Source: Arthrobacter sp. 24S4-2 (GTDB taxonomy: Bacteria; Actinomycetota; Actinomycetes; Actinomycetales; Micrococcaceae). From it: DNA of 64,000 nucleotides. Position numbers and translations under genes: made by a program. The notes beneath the pieces were generated by a model, which saw only the letters and a list, made by a program, of their open reading frames with translations, ran no database searches and was not told the origin of the DNA. Positions 16,315-25,079 of the stretch are shown piece after piece (position 1 is the first letter of the stretch; every line of letters begins with the position of its first letter). The DNA lies in assembly GCF_005280255.1 (NCBI RefSeq), contig NZ_CP040018.1, forward strand, positions 1,922,001 to 1,986,000, written 5' to 3'.

Positions 16315-17233
16315 GAAACTCACCGTTCCCGAGGAGCTCGCCGGCACCCGCGTGGATGCGGGGCTTGCCCGGCTAATGGGAATATCCCGGTCGCAGGCGG
16401 CAACGCTGATCGCCGAAGGCAATGTCAGCTCGGGAGGCAAGGCCGTGGGCAAGTCGCTGAAGCTCGTCTCCGGCGTCGTGCTGGAGGTTGTGGTCCCCGA
16501 ACGTCGGGACGCCCTGGAAGTCGTGGAGGAAGTTGTGGAAGGCCTTAAGGTACTGCTGGACGACGAGGACTTCGTAGTCATCGACAAGCCAGTGGGTGTG
16601 GCCGCGCACCCCTCTCCGGGCTGGGTGGGACCCACCGTGGTGGGCGGCCTGGCAGGCCTCGGCTACCGGATTTCGACCTCGGGAGCCCCTGAGCGGGCGG
16701 GCATCGTGCACCGACTCGACGTGGGTACCTCCGGGGCCATGGTGGTGGCGAAATCGGAAGAGGCCTACACAGCCCTCAAACGGGCCTTCAAGGAACGGAC
16801 TGTCGACAAGGTGTACCACGCCGTGGTTCAGGGGCTGCCGGATCCCCTGGCGGGCACCATCGATGCGCCGATCGGCCGCCATCCGGGCCATGACTGGCGG
16901 TTCGCCGTCATCGAGGACGGCCGCGACTCCGTGACCCACTACGAGGTCCTCGAGGCGTTCGGCAAGGCATCGCTGGTGGAAGTGCACCTGGAGACCGGCC
17001 GGACCCACCAGATCCGCGTCCACTTTTCGGCCCTGCGCCACCCCTGCGCCGGAGACCTCACCTACGGTGCGGATCCGCGCCTCGCCGCGACGCTGGGCCT
17101 CACCCGCCAGTGGCTCCACGCCCGGCAGCTCGGGTTCGACCACCCACGGACGGGGGAGCGCGTCACCGTCACCAGCGACTACCCACAGGATCTCGCACAG
17201 GCACTGGAAATACTGGCCTCCGGGCAGGCCTGA
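16307..17233 (+). CDS. rluD: RluD-type 23S rRNA pseudouridine synthase
   Basis: The 308-aa product has an N-terminal S4 RNA-binding domain (about 12-60, with RVDAGLARLMGISRSQAATLI in part) and the RluA/RluD catalytic domain with HRLDVGTSGAMVV, in which the aspartate is the catalytic residue, and ETGRTHQIRVH near the C-terminus. It should isomerise uridines in 23S rRNA. GTG 16307 follows GGAGG at 16296-16300 and overlaps the lspA stop, so lspA and this gene are coupled. The exact target uridine cannot be told from sequence alone. Confidence 0.9.
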   Translation: MPEKLTVPEELAGTRVDAGLARLMGISRSQAATLIAEGNVSSGGKAVGKSLKLVSGVVLEVVVPERRDALEVVEEVVEGLKVLLDDEDFVVIDKPVGVAAHPSPGWVGPTVVGGLAGLGYRISTSGAPERAGIVHRLDVGTSGAMVVAKSEEAYTALKRAFKERTVDKVYHAVVQGLPDPLAGTIDAPIGRHPGHDWRFAVIEDGRDSVTHYEVLEAFGKASLVEVHLETGRTHQIRVHFSALRHPCAGDLTYGADPRLAATLGLTRQWLHARQLGFDHPRTGERVTVTSDYPQDLAQALEILASGQA

Positions 17234-17257
17234 CTCCAGACTGTCGCCGGTCGGCAC

Positions 17258-17263
17258 TAGAAT
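17258..17263 (+). promoter_or_regulatory. -10 element of a predicted leaderless dnaE transcript
   Basis: TAGAAT ends exactly 6 bases before the dnaE GTG at 17270, placing the transcription start at the start codon. No Shine-Dalgarno is present. Confidence 0.55.
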
Positions 17264-17269
17264 GGTCCG

Positions 17270-20200
17270 GTGACTTCCAGCAACGACTCGTTTGTCCATC
17301 TCCACAACCACACCGAGTACTCGATGCTGGACGGCGCCGCCCGGCTCGGAGAGCTCTTCGATGAAACCGAGCGTCTGGGCATGCCGGCCCTGGCCACCAC
17401 TGACCACGGCTATCTCTTCGGCGCCTTCGACTTCTGGAAGAGGGCCACGGACAAGGGCATCAGGCCCATCATCGGTGTCGAAGCCTATGTGACCCCGGGA
17501 CCGCCCGCGGGGACAAGAGCCGGGTCCGCTGGGGCGAGGAAAACCAGCGCAAGGATGACGTCTCCGGCGGTGGCTCCTACACCCACATGACGCTTCTCAG
17601 CTACAACAACGTGGGCATGCGGAACCTGTTCCGCGCCTCGTCGATCGCCTCGTTGGACTCGGTCTTCGGCAAATGGCCCCGGCTGGACCGTGAGCTGCTG
17701 AACACCTACTCGGAAGGGCTCATCGCCACCACCGGCTGCCCGTCCGGTGAGGTCCAGACCCGGCTGCGGCTGGGCCAGTACCGCGAAGCGCTTGAGGCCG
17801 CCTCAGAGTTCCGCGACATCTTCGGCGCGGAGAACTACTTTTGCGAGCTCATGGACCACGGACTCGACATCGAGCGTCGTGTCACCGGCGACCTGCTGCG
17901 CCTGGCCAAGGAGCTCAACCTTCCGCTCGTTGCCACGAATGACCTGCACTACACGCACGAACACGACGCCAAGGCGCACGAGGCACTGCTGGCCATCCAG
18001 TCCGGATCGACCCTCCTGGAACCCACCTACGACAACGGCGGTTCGCGGTTCGCCTTCTCTGGCAGCGGCTACTACCTGAAGTCCCCGCAGGAAATGCGCG
18101 AATTGTTCCGCGACCACCCCGACGCGTGCGACAACACGCTGCTGATCGCCGAGCGCTGCGAAGTCTCGTTCAATACCGGCGCCAACTACATGCCCCGGTT
18201 CCCCTGCCCGGAGGGTGAGGACGAAACGTCCTGGCTGGTCAAGGAAGTCGACAAGGGACTCGAATACCGTTATCCCCAGGGCATCCCGGACAAGGTCCGC
18301 AAGCAGGCCGACTATGAGCTGGAGGTCATCACCTCCATGGGCTTCCCCGGCTACTTCCTGGTGGTGGCCGACTTCATCAACTGGGCCAAGAACAACGGCA
18401 TCCGGGTAGGTCCCGGACGTGGTTCGGGTGCGGGCTCCATGGTGGCGTATGCCATGCGCATCACCGACCTTGATCCGCTCCACCACGGCCTGATCTTCGA
18501 GCGCTTCCTTAACCCGGACCGCGTCTCCATGCCCGACTTCGACGTCGACTTCGATGACCGGCGCCGTTCCGAAGTGATCGACTACGTCACGCGGAAGTAC
18601 GGCGACGAACGTGTGGCGATGATCGTCACCTACGGCACCATCAAGACCAAGCAGGCGCTCAAGGACTCCTCGCGCGTTCTGGGCTACCCGTTCAGCATGG
18701 GCGAGCAGCTGACCAAGGCGCTGCCGCCTGCCGTGATGGCCAAGGACATTCCGCTGGCCGACATTCAGAACAAGGACGCGAAGCGATACAGCGAAGCCGG
18801 TGACTTCCGCCAACTGATCAGCACCGACCCCGAAGCCGCCAAGGTTTTCGAGACCGCTCTGGGCATCGAGGGCCTGAAGCGGCAGTGGGGCGTGCACGCC
18901 GCCGGCGTCATCATGTCCTCGGACCCCATCATCGACGTGATTCCGGTCATGCGCCGCTTCCAGGACGGCCAGGTCATCACCCAGTTCGACTATCCGACGT
19001 CCGAAGGCCTCGGCCTGATCAAGATGGACTTCCTCGGGCTGCGAAACCTGACGATCATTTCCGATGCCCTGGAAAACATCAAGATGAACCGCGGCATCGA
19101 CCTCGACCTTGAAACCCTTGAACTGGATGACACGGCGTCCTACGAGCTGCTGGCCCGGGGTGACACGCTGGGCGTGTTCCAGCTCGACGGCGGCCCCATG
19201 CGGTCGCTGCTCAAGCTCATGAAGCCTGACAACTTCGAAGACATCTCCGCCGTGCTGGCCCTCTACCGGCCCGGCCCCATGGGCGCGAACGCGCACACCG
19301 ACTACGCCTTGCGCAAGAACAAAATCCAGGAAGTCATCCCGATCCACCCGGAGCTTGAGGAACCGCTCTCCGAAATCCTCGGCGGAACGTACGGCCTGAT
19401 CGTGTACCAGGAGCAGGTCATGGCCGTGGCGCAGAAGCTCGCCGGCTACACTCTGGGCCAGGCCGACATCCTGCGCCGGGCCATGGGCAAGAAGAAGAAA
19501 TCGGAACTGGACAAGCAGTTCGCCGGGTTTTCCCAGGGCATGCAGGACAACGGCTACTCCATGGCCGCGGTCAAGACGCTCTGGGACATCCTGCTGCCGT
19601 TCTCCGACTACGCGTTCAACAAGGCGCACTCGGCCGCCTACGGCGTGATCTCCTACTGGACGGCTTACCTCAAGGCGCACTATGCACCGGAGTACATGGC
19701 AGCCCTGCTGACCAGCGTCGGCGACGACAAGGACAAGTCGGCAATCTACCTCAACGAATGCCGGCGGATGGGTATCACGGTGCTGCCGCCGGACGTCAAT
19801 GAGTCAGCCCTGAACTTCACCCCTGTGGGCAACGACATCCGCTTCGGTATGGGCGCCATCCGCAACGTCGGCGTGAACGCCGTCGAAGCCATGGTGGCCG
19901 CGCGCGAAAAGGAGGGCGCCTACACGTCCTTCAAGGACTACCTCATGAAGGTCCCCGCGGTGGTCTGCAACAAGCGAACGATTGAATCCCTGATCAAAGC
20001 GGGCGCGTTCGACTCCCTGAACCACCACAGGCGTGCCCTGGCCATGATCCATGAGGAGGCCATCGACTCCGTCATCACGCTCAAGCGCAACGAGGCGATC
20101 GGCCAGTTCGACCTCTTTGCCGGTTTTGACGAAGCCGAATCCGAGGCGTCCCTGAGCATTGAGATCCCCGACCTTCCAGAGTGGGAGAAGAAGGACAAGC

Positions 20201-20826
20201 TCTCCTTCGAACGGGACATGCTGGGCCTTTACGTCTCGGACCACCCGCTCCAGGGACTTGAGGGGCTCCTGAGCCAGCATGCTGACCAGTCCATCACCTC
20301 GATCATCGCGGAGGACGGCCCGCACGACGGCGCCATCATCACCATTGCGGGCATGATCACCTCGCTGAGCCGGCGGATCGCGAAAGCCAGCGGCAACGCC
20401 TACGCCCGTGCGGAGATCGAAGACCTGGGCGGTTCCATGGAGGTCATGTTCTTCGGCCAGGTCTACGGGCCCATCGCGTCCGTGCTGGCCGAGGACCTGA
20501 TCGTGGTGGTCAAGGGGCGGCTGCAGCGTCGCGACGACGGCGCCGTCACCCTGAACTGCATGGAACTCTCCGTTCCGGACCTCAGCGAGGGCCTGAACGG
20601 GCCCCTGGTCATCACCATGCAGACCCACAAGGCCACCGAGGCGGTTGTGACCGAGCTCGGCGACGTGCTGCGCACCCACCGCGGCAATTCGGAGGTCCGG
20701 CTGCACCTGCAGGGCGACACCCGGGTGGAGGTCATGGGGCTGCCCGTGCACCTGAGGGTCAACCCGAGCCCGTCACTCTTCGGCGACCTGAAGGTGCTGC
20801 TCGGGCCAACCTGCCTGGACGGCTAA
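17270..20826 (+). CDS. dnaE: DNA polymerase III alpha subunit DnaE1 (interrupted by an apparent one-base deletion)
   Basis: DnaE1 is the replicative polymerase. The restored length is 1185 aa: PHP domain at the N-terminus (FVHLHNHTEYSMLDG, TTDHG), polymerase core with the catalytic aspartates in PDFDVDF (residues 422-428), then tandem HhH and OB-fold domains. The frame from GTG 17270 is lost at the GGG run 17497-17499; one more G gives TPGTARGDKSRVRW, the usual sequence, and joins the long downstream frame. No intein-like block is present. The gene is essential, so a sequence error is likely. A leaderless promoter is predicted. Confidence 0.94.
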
Positions 20827-20840
20827 TGGCCCCTGGCCCG

Positions 20841-20876
20841 GGCACTGCAGTGATCTCCGGCACTGCAGTGGTCTCC
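20841..20876 (+). repeat. 18-bp tandem duplication with palindromic core
   Basis: GGCACTGCAGTGATCTCC (20841-20858) is followed directly by GGCACTGCAGTGGTCTCC (20859-20876), one mismatch. Each copy contains the 10-bp palindrome CACTGCAGTG. It lies between the convergent dnaE and flavin reductase genes. Confidence 0.85.
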
Positions 20877-20914
20877 GGCGCAGGGCGGGGCTTCGGCGCC
20901 GCCCTGGGGAGAGC

Positions 20915-21415
20915 CTAGATTTCGTAGTCGAGCGGGACGGGCTGGCCGTAGGAGCCTGAGTGGTACAGCAGCGGTGAGCCGTCCTCGCCGACCTGGCCTT
21001 CCACCACCTCCACCACTACCACGGCGTTGTTCTCGAACGAGAGGCGCATCTGGATCTTGCCGATCAGCCAGCCGGCCACATCCTTGAGGATTGGCACCTC
21101 GTGGGGTCCGAGTTCCCAGTGGTCGCCCTCGAAACGGTTCTTGGTCCGCGCGAACCGGTCGGCGAGTTCCTGGTTATCGAGCCCGAGCATGTGAACGCCG
21201 ATGTGCGAAGTGTTGGCTATGGCCGGCCACGAGCTGGAACTGCGCGCCATGTTGAAGGTAAAGCGCGGCGGCTGCGCGGACAGCGACGCCACGGAAGTGG
21301 CGGTAAATCCGAAAGGCACGCCGTTGTAGTTCACAGTGATAATTGCCACGCCGGCCGCGTGCCGGCGGAACATCTCCTTGAACGTGCCTTCGAAGGCTGC
21401 GTTGTCTGAGGTCAC
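20915..21415 (-). CDS. Flavin reductase-like FMN-binding protein
   Basis: The 166-aa product is a flavin reductase-like split-barrel protein of the type that supplies reduced FMN to monooxygenases. Recognisable parts are FRRHAAGVAIITVNYNGVPFGFTATSVASLSAQPPRFTFNMARSS (matched in pieces: GVAIIT, GFTATSVASLS) and HIGVHMLGLDNQELADRFA. Start is GTG 21415, with GGGAG upstream at rather long spacing. No partner monooxygenase gene is adjacent, so the physiological substrate is unknown. It converges with dnaE and diverges from the membrane protein gene that follows. Confidence 0.8.
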   Translation of the reverse strand: MTSDNAAFEGTFKEMFRRHAAGVAIITVNYNGVPFGFTATSVASLSAQPPRFTFNMARSSSSWPAIANTSHIGVHMLGLDNQELADRFARTKNRFEGDHWELGPHEVPILKDVAGWLIGKIQMRLSFENNAVVVVEVVEGQVGEDGSPLLYHSGSYGQPVPLDYEI

Positions 21416-21541
21416 TGTGATCTAACTCCCTGCTAAAACTGTTGTTGGTCTGGCGTTCCGCATGCCAGCGTATTCCCGCCCGGCCGTGCTCGTGACTTGT
21501 TTACCCGCAACGTCATTTGTTTAACGGCGGTGAACGTTTGT

Positions 21542-21547
21542 TAAGGT
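21542..21547 (+). promoter_or_regulatory. -10 element of a predicted leaderless transcript
   Basis: TAAGGT lies 7 bases before ATG 21555, with no Shine-Dalgarno. The preceding 40 bases are unusually rich in TTTGTT-type repeats. Confidence 0.4.
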
Positions 21548-21554
21548 TTGTTTC

Positions 21555-22193
21555 ATGACACAGCCAGCATCCGACCGCCCGGTTCCGCAGAATCCGAAGC
21601 ATTCGGGGGATGCCGGCGGCACACCCGCCTATGCTGAACTTTACCGCCCTGAAGGGGATTCTGATGGCGCCGGCCGGGGCACCATGGCCGTCCGCGCCCG
21701 CAGTTCCGTGCCTGGCGTCCGGGACCGGGCGGGGTGGCAACGGTTTGCGGTCATTGCCGCGACGGGAATCCCGGTGGGTCTGGTGTGGTGGTTGCTGGCG
21801 CCCGGCGGCCTGAACCTGCTGACCGGCGATCCCGCCCTGGCCCGGGGCACCAATGCTGAAGGCTGGCTGCCAAGGGACCTGGTCCTGGCAGGGCTCTTCC
21901 TGCTGGCCGGCTGCCTCACCGGGTTCCTCCTCAACGGAAAGCGAAGCGGTTCTCCGGCCCCCGTCACCGTAGTCCTCGCCGTGGCCGCCGGCGCACTGGG
22001 AGCCTTGATTGCCTGGCAGGCGGGAGTGCTGGCAGGGCAGTGGTGGGGCGCACCGGAGGACACCGCACCGAACGCCAGCATCGCCTTTTCCCTTCGTTCC
22101 TTCGCCGTGCTGGCCATCTGGCCGGCAGCCGTGGCAATATCCGTCTTCGTGACCAGCCTGGTCAGCCTGCTCCGGAATCCGCCCGCACAGTAG
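21555..22193 (+). CDS. Four-helix membrane protein of unknown function
   Basis: I do not recognise a named family with certainty. The 212-aa product has a hydrophilic N-terminal tail of about 60 residues and four predicted membrane helices, around residues 62-85, 108-128, 136-158 and 176-202. A layout like this is common among conserved actinobacterial membrane proteins. It stands alone, divergent from the flavin reductase and 46 bases before hisD. A leaderless start is predicted at ATG 21555. Confidence 0.7.
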   Translation: MTQPASDRPVPQNPKHSGDAGGTPAYAELYRPEGDSDGAGRGTMAVRARSSVPGVRDRAGWQRFAVIAATGIPVGLVWWLLAPGGLNLLTGDPALARGTNAEGWLPRDLVLAGLFLLAGCLTGFLLNGKRSGSPAPVTVVLAVAAGALGALIAWQAGVLAGQWWGAPEDTAPNASIAFSLRSFAVLAIWPAAVAISVFVTSLVSLLRNPPAQ

Positions 22194-22227
22194 GCGTCGG
22201 CAGACCTCCCCCGGTCCGTCTTACCCG

Positions 22228-22233
22228 TAAAAT
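22228..22233 (+). promoter_or_regulatory. -10 element of a predicted leaderless hisD transcript
   Basis: TAAAAT lies exactly 6 bases before GTG 22240 and there is no Shine-Dalgarno in between. Confidence 0.55.
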
Positions 22234-22239
22234 GGGCAG

Positions 22240-23616
22240 GTGAGCATTTCTCCGGACAGCCCCGTACAGACCACCTCCCCGGCCATCAGCTTCCGCACCA
22301 TTGATTTGCGCGGCCAGCGACTTTCCCTGGCCGGGCTACGCGCAGCTGTTCCGCGTGCCAGGCACCAGACCATGGCGGACGCTGAAGAGAAGGTCGCGGC
22401 CATCATCACGGCGGTCCGCTCCCGCGGCTTCGCCGCCCTCAGCGAATTCGCGAAAGCGTTCGACGGCGTCGAACAGGAACACCCCCGGGTTCCGGCCGCG
22501 GCGCTCCGTTCTGCGCTGGAGAACCTGGACCCCGCAGTGCGGGCTGCCCTGGAGGAATCCATCAGCCGCGCGCGCAGGTTCGCTGACAGCCAGCGGCCGG
22601 CAAACATCGACGTCGAACTCGGCGAAGGCGCCGTTGTCAGCCAGAACTGGGTGCCCGTGGGCCGCGTCGGCCTCTATGTTCCCGGCGGCCTGGCGGTCTA
22701 CCCGTCATCAGTCATCATGAACGTTGTCCCCGCGCTGGCTGCCGGCGTAGCGTCCATTGCCCTGGCCTCGCCTCCCCAGAAGGACTTCGGAGGGCTCCCG
22801 CACCCCACCATCCTGGCCGCAGCGGCGCTGCTGGGCATCGACGAGGTGTACGCCATCGGAGGAGCCCAGGCCATCGCTGCCTTCGCCTACGGTGTTCCAG
22901 CGGAGCATCAGGAGGCTGCCCTTGATCCGGTGGACGTGGTGACCGGTCCGGGCAACATTTTCGTGGCGACGGCCAAGCGGCTCGTCAAGGGTGTGGTCGG
23001 CATCGATTCCGAGGCAGGCACCACCGAAATCGCCATCCTTGCGGACAGCGGGGCCCGTGCGTTGCTGGTTGCGGCCGACCTTATCAGCCAGGCGGAACAC
23101 GATCCGAAGGCGGCGTCAGTCCTCATCACAGACTCCGAAACCCTCGCCGAGGCAGTCCGCGCGGAGCTGGAGGTACAGGCTGAGGCCACGAAGCACTCGG
23201 AGCGGGTGCGGGAAGCATTGTCCGGTCCGCAGTCCGGCGTGGTGCTGGTGGAGGACCTCGAGCAGGGGATCGCGGCCTGCGATGCCTATGCCGCTGAACA
23301 CCTCGAGATCATGACGGCGGACGCCCCGGCGGTCGCGGCCCGCATCCGCAACGCCGGAGCGATCTTCGTGGGGGACTACAGCCCCGTGAGCCTGGGGGAT
23401 TACTGCGCCGGCTCAAACCACGTCCTGCCCACCAGCGGCACGGCCGCGTTCTCCTCGGGCCTGAACGTGACCACGTTCCTTCGCGCCATCCAGGTGGTCA
23501 ACTACAGCAGGTCGGCTCTCGAAAAGGTCAGCGGGCACATCGTCAGCCTCTCCGGGGCGGAAGACCTGCCGGCCCACGGCGAGGCTGTCACGGCGCGCTT
23601 CGCAGCTGGCGGCTAA
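22240..23616 (+). CDS. hisD: Histidinol dehydrogenase HisD
   Basis: HisD is the NAD-dependent, zinc-containing enzyme that oxidises L-histidinol to L-histidine, the last step of histidine synthesis. The 458-aa product carries the signatures VGLYVPGGLAVYPSSVIMN, VDVVTGPGNIFVATAKR, GIDSEAGTTEIAILAD and YAAEHLEIM, with the Glu/His catalytic pair region near the latter, and GSNHVLPT. No other his gene lies in the visible downstream stretch, where nrdR follows, so hisD may stand alone here. GTG 22240 is supported by the -10 element 6 bases before it. Confidence 0.95.
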   Translation: MSISPDSPVQTTSPAISFRTIDLRGQRLSLAGLRAAVPRARHQTMADAEEKVAAIITAVRSRGFAALSEFAKAFDGVEQEHPRVPAAALRSALENLDPAVRAALEESISRARRFADSQRPANIDVELGEGAVVSQNWVPVGRVGLYVPGGLAVYPSSVIMNVVPALAAGVASIALASPPQKDFGGLPHPTILAAAALLGIDEVYAIGGAQAIAAFAYGVPAEHQEAALDPVDVVTGPGNIFVATAKRLVKGVVGIDSEAGTTEIAILADSGARALLVAADLISQAEHDPKAASVLITDSETLAEAVRAELEVQAEATKHSERVREALSGPQSGVVLVEDLEQGIAACDAYAAEHLEIMTADAPAVAARIRNAGAIFVGDYSPVSLGDYCAGSNHVLPTSGTAAFSSGLNVTTFLRAIQVVNYSRSALEKVSGHIVSLSGAEDLPAHGEAVTARFAAGG

Positions 23617-23618
23617 CC

Positions 23619-23630
23619 ACTACATGTAGT
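23619..23630 (+). promoter_or_regulatory. NrdR box 1
   Basis: ACTACATGTAGT is a perfect 12-bp palindrome, three bases after the hisD stop. Its core resembles the NrdR box consensus and its centre lies 32 bp from the second box, about three helical turns, as is typical for paired NrdR sites. Confidence 0.7.
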
Positions 23631-23640
23631 AATTACAGGC

Positions 23641-23670
23641 TTGTTATTCAGCTACATGTAGTCGTAAACT
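23641..23670 (+). promoter_or_regulatory. nrdR promoter with NrdR box 2 between -35 and -10
   Basis: TTGTTA (23641-23646) and TAAACT (23665-23670) are 18 bases apart. The second box, CTACATGTAG (23652-23661), sits inside the spacer, where a bound repressor would block RNA polymerase. Autoregulation by NrdR is inferred. Confidence 0.6.
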
Positions 23671-23739
23671 GAGGTTGGAAGAACACCTTCCGGCCAATTG
23701 AAGTTCGACAACTGAATTCCGCCAGGGGAAGGAAGCAAC

Positions 23740-24237
23740 GTGTATTGCCCGTTTTGCCGCAACCCTGATTCCCGCGTGGTGGACAGCCGGATGGCCGACG
23801 ACGGTTCCGCCATCCGCCGCCGCCGGCAGTGTCCCGAATGCGGACGCCGCTTCACCACCGTGGAAACCACCAGCCTCACAGTGATCAAGCGCTCCGGCGT
23901 GGGCGAGCCGTTTAGCCGGAGCAAGGTGATCAACGGCGTGCGGAAAGCCTGCCAGGGCCGGCCCGTGACCGAAGACGACCTTGCGATGCTGGCGCAGGAG
24001 GTCGAGGAAACAATCCGCGCTTCTGGGGCTGCGGAAATCGACGCCCACGAGGTTGGCCTGGCCATCCTCAGCCCGCTTCAGAAGCTCGATGAGGTTGCGT
24101 ACCTTCGTTTTGCGAGCGTCTACCAGGCCTTCGAGTCCCTGGAGGACTTTGAGACCGCCATTTCGATTCTTCGCCATGAGGCGGAAGTGGAAGCCAAGGC
24201 TGCCAAGGGCCAGAAGTCCGAGACGAGCCCACTCTAG
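23740..24237 (+). CDS. nrdR: Ribonucleotide reductase repressor NrdR
   Basis: NrdR represses ribonucleotide reductase genes in response to ATP/dATP. The 165-aa product has the N-terminal zinc ribbon with two Cys pairs (CPFC and CPEC) and RRRRQCPECGRRFTTVE, followed by an ATP-cone domain (about 46-140; VIKRSGVGEPFSRSKVINGV). Start is GTG 23740 with a GGAAGGA ribosome site. Two NrdR-like boxes precede its own gene, suggesting autoregulation. No nrd structural gene is in the window. The C-terminal tail of about 15 residues is variable. Confidence 0.95.
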   Translation: MYCPFCRNPDSRVVDSRMADDGSAIRRRRQCPECGRRFTTVETTSLTVIKRSGVGEPFSRSKVINGVRKACQGRPVTEDDLAMLAQEVEETIRASGAAEIDAHEVGLAILSPLQKLDEVAYLRFASVYQAFESLEDFETAISILRHEAEVEAKAAKGQKSETSPL

Positions 24238-24303
24238 ACTCCGGTGGTGGCAGCGGAGGGGAAGCCGAAGCCACCACCGGCACCAATCGGGGAGAACCCG
24301 CCC

Positions 24304-25053
24304 TCAGCGGCCACCGGCAACAGGCAGCACGGCCCCGGTGACGTAGCCGGCTTCGCCTGACAATAGCCACATCACCGCAGCCGCCACTTCGTCGGGTTCG
24401 GCGCCACGGCCCATGGGGATGGTCGGATTCAGCCGTTCCACCCGGTCCGGCATGCCAGCCGCCGCATGCAGGCCGGTGTTGGTGCTTCCGGGAGCAACGC
24501 CATTGACGCGTATTCCCTGTGACGCGACCTCCGAAGCGAGCCCAACGGTCAGTACGTCGACGGCTCCCTTGGATGCGGCGTAATGGGCCCAAGTGCCCGG
24601 GGATCCGGCCTTTGTGGCCGTGGACGAGATGTTCACGATGGAACCGCCGGGTCCGCCCGTGCGGGTGCTGAGCCTGCGAACGGCTTCCTGGCAGACGTAG
24701 ATGAGGCCGGAGACGTTGACGTCCATGACGCGGCGGACGGTGGCCGGCGGCACGTCCACTAGATCCCCGATCAGGTTGCCGGTGATTCCGGCGTTATTAA
24801 CGACGGCGGTGACGGGGCCCAAGGTTGCGGCCTGGTCAAACATCGGTCCGACGGCGGCGGGATCGCTGACATCTGCCTGGTGGGCCAGCGCATCCCCGCC
24901 GCAACCACGGATTTCCTCTACCACGGACGCCGCACCAGCTGCGTCCGAGGAGTAGTTGACCAGCACCGAATACCCGGCCTTCGCCGCACGCACGGCGATG
25001 GCGGCTCCGATTCCCCGGCTGGCCCCGGTGACGATGGCAACACGTGCGTCCAT
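24304..25053 (-). CDS. Short-chain dehydrogenase/reductase
   Basis: This is a classical SDR oxidoreductase of about 249 aa. The NAD(P)-binding motif TGASRGIGAA is near the N-terminus, NNAG is present, and the catalytic Ser, Tyr and Lys are in NISSTATKAG and HYAASKGAVD (YxxxK). VAPGSTNT and the glucose dehydrogenase-like C-terminus GEAGYVTGAVLPVAGGR support a FabG-like fold. A TTG start at 25062 is possible, but ATG 25053 gives the standard MDARVAIVTG opening. It follows ppgK closely on the same strand and is probably cotranscribed. The substrate cannot be predicted. Confidence 0.85.
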   Translation of the reverse strand: MDARVAIVTGASRGIGAAIAVRAAKAGYSVLVNYSSDAAGAASVVEEIRGCGGDALAHQADVSDPAAVGPMFDQAATLGPVTAVVNNAGITGNLIGDLVDVPPATVRRVMDVNVSGLIYVCQEAVRRLSTRTGGPGGSIVNISSTATKAGSPGTWAHYAASKGAVDVLTVGLASEVASQGIRVNGVAPGSTNTGLHAAAGMPDRVERLNPTIPMGRGAEPDEVAAAVMWLLSGEAGYVTGAVLPVAGGR

Positions 25054-25079
25054 GGCAGTCAAGGAACCGGAACAACCGC

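Noticed and set aside
17497..17590. Programmed ribosomal frameshift in dnaE or ftsZ
   Set aside because: No slippery heptamer or downstream structure. Simple one-base loss in G/C runs at six places explains the data better.
17803..19680. Long open frame (625 codons) on the minus strand inside dnaE
   Set aside because: It is the mirror of a GC-rich coding gene, where third-position GC keeps the opposite strand open. Its translation has no recognisable domain, and dnaE is a clear homologue.
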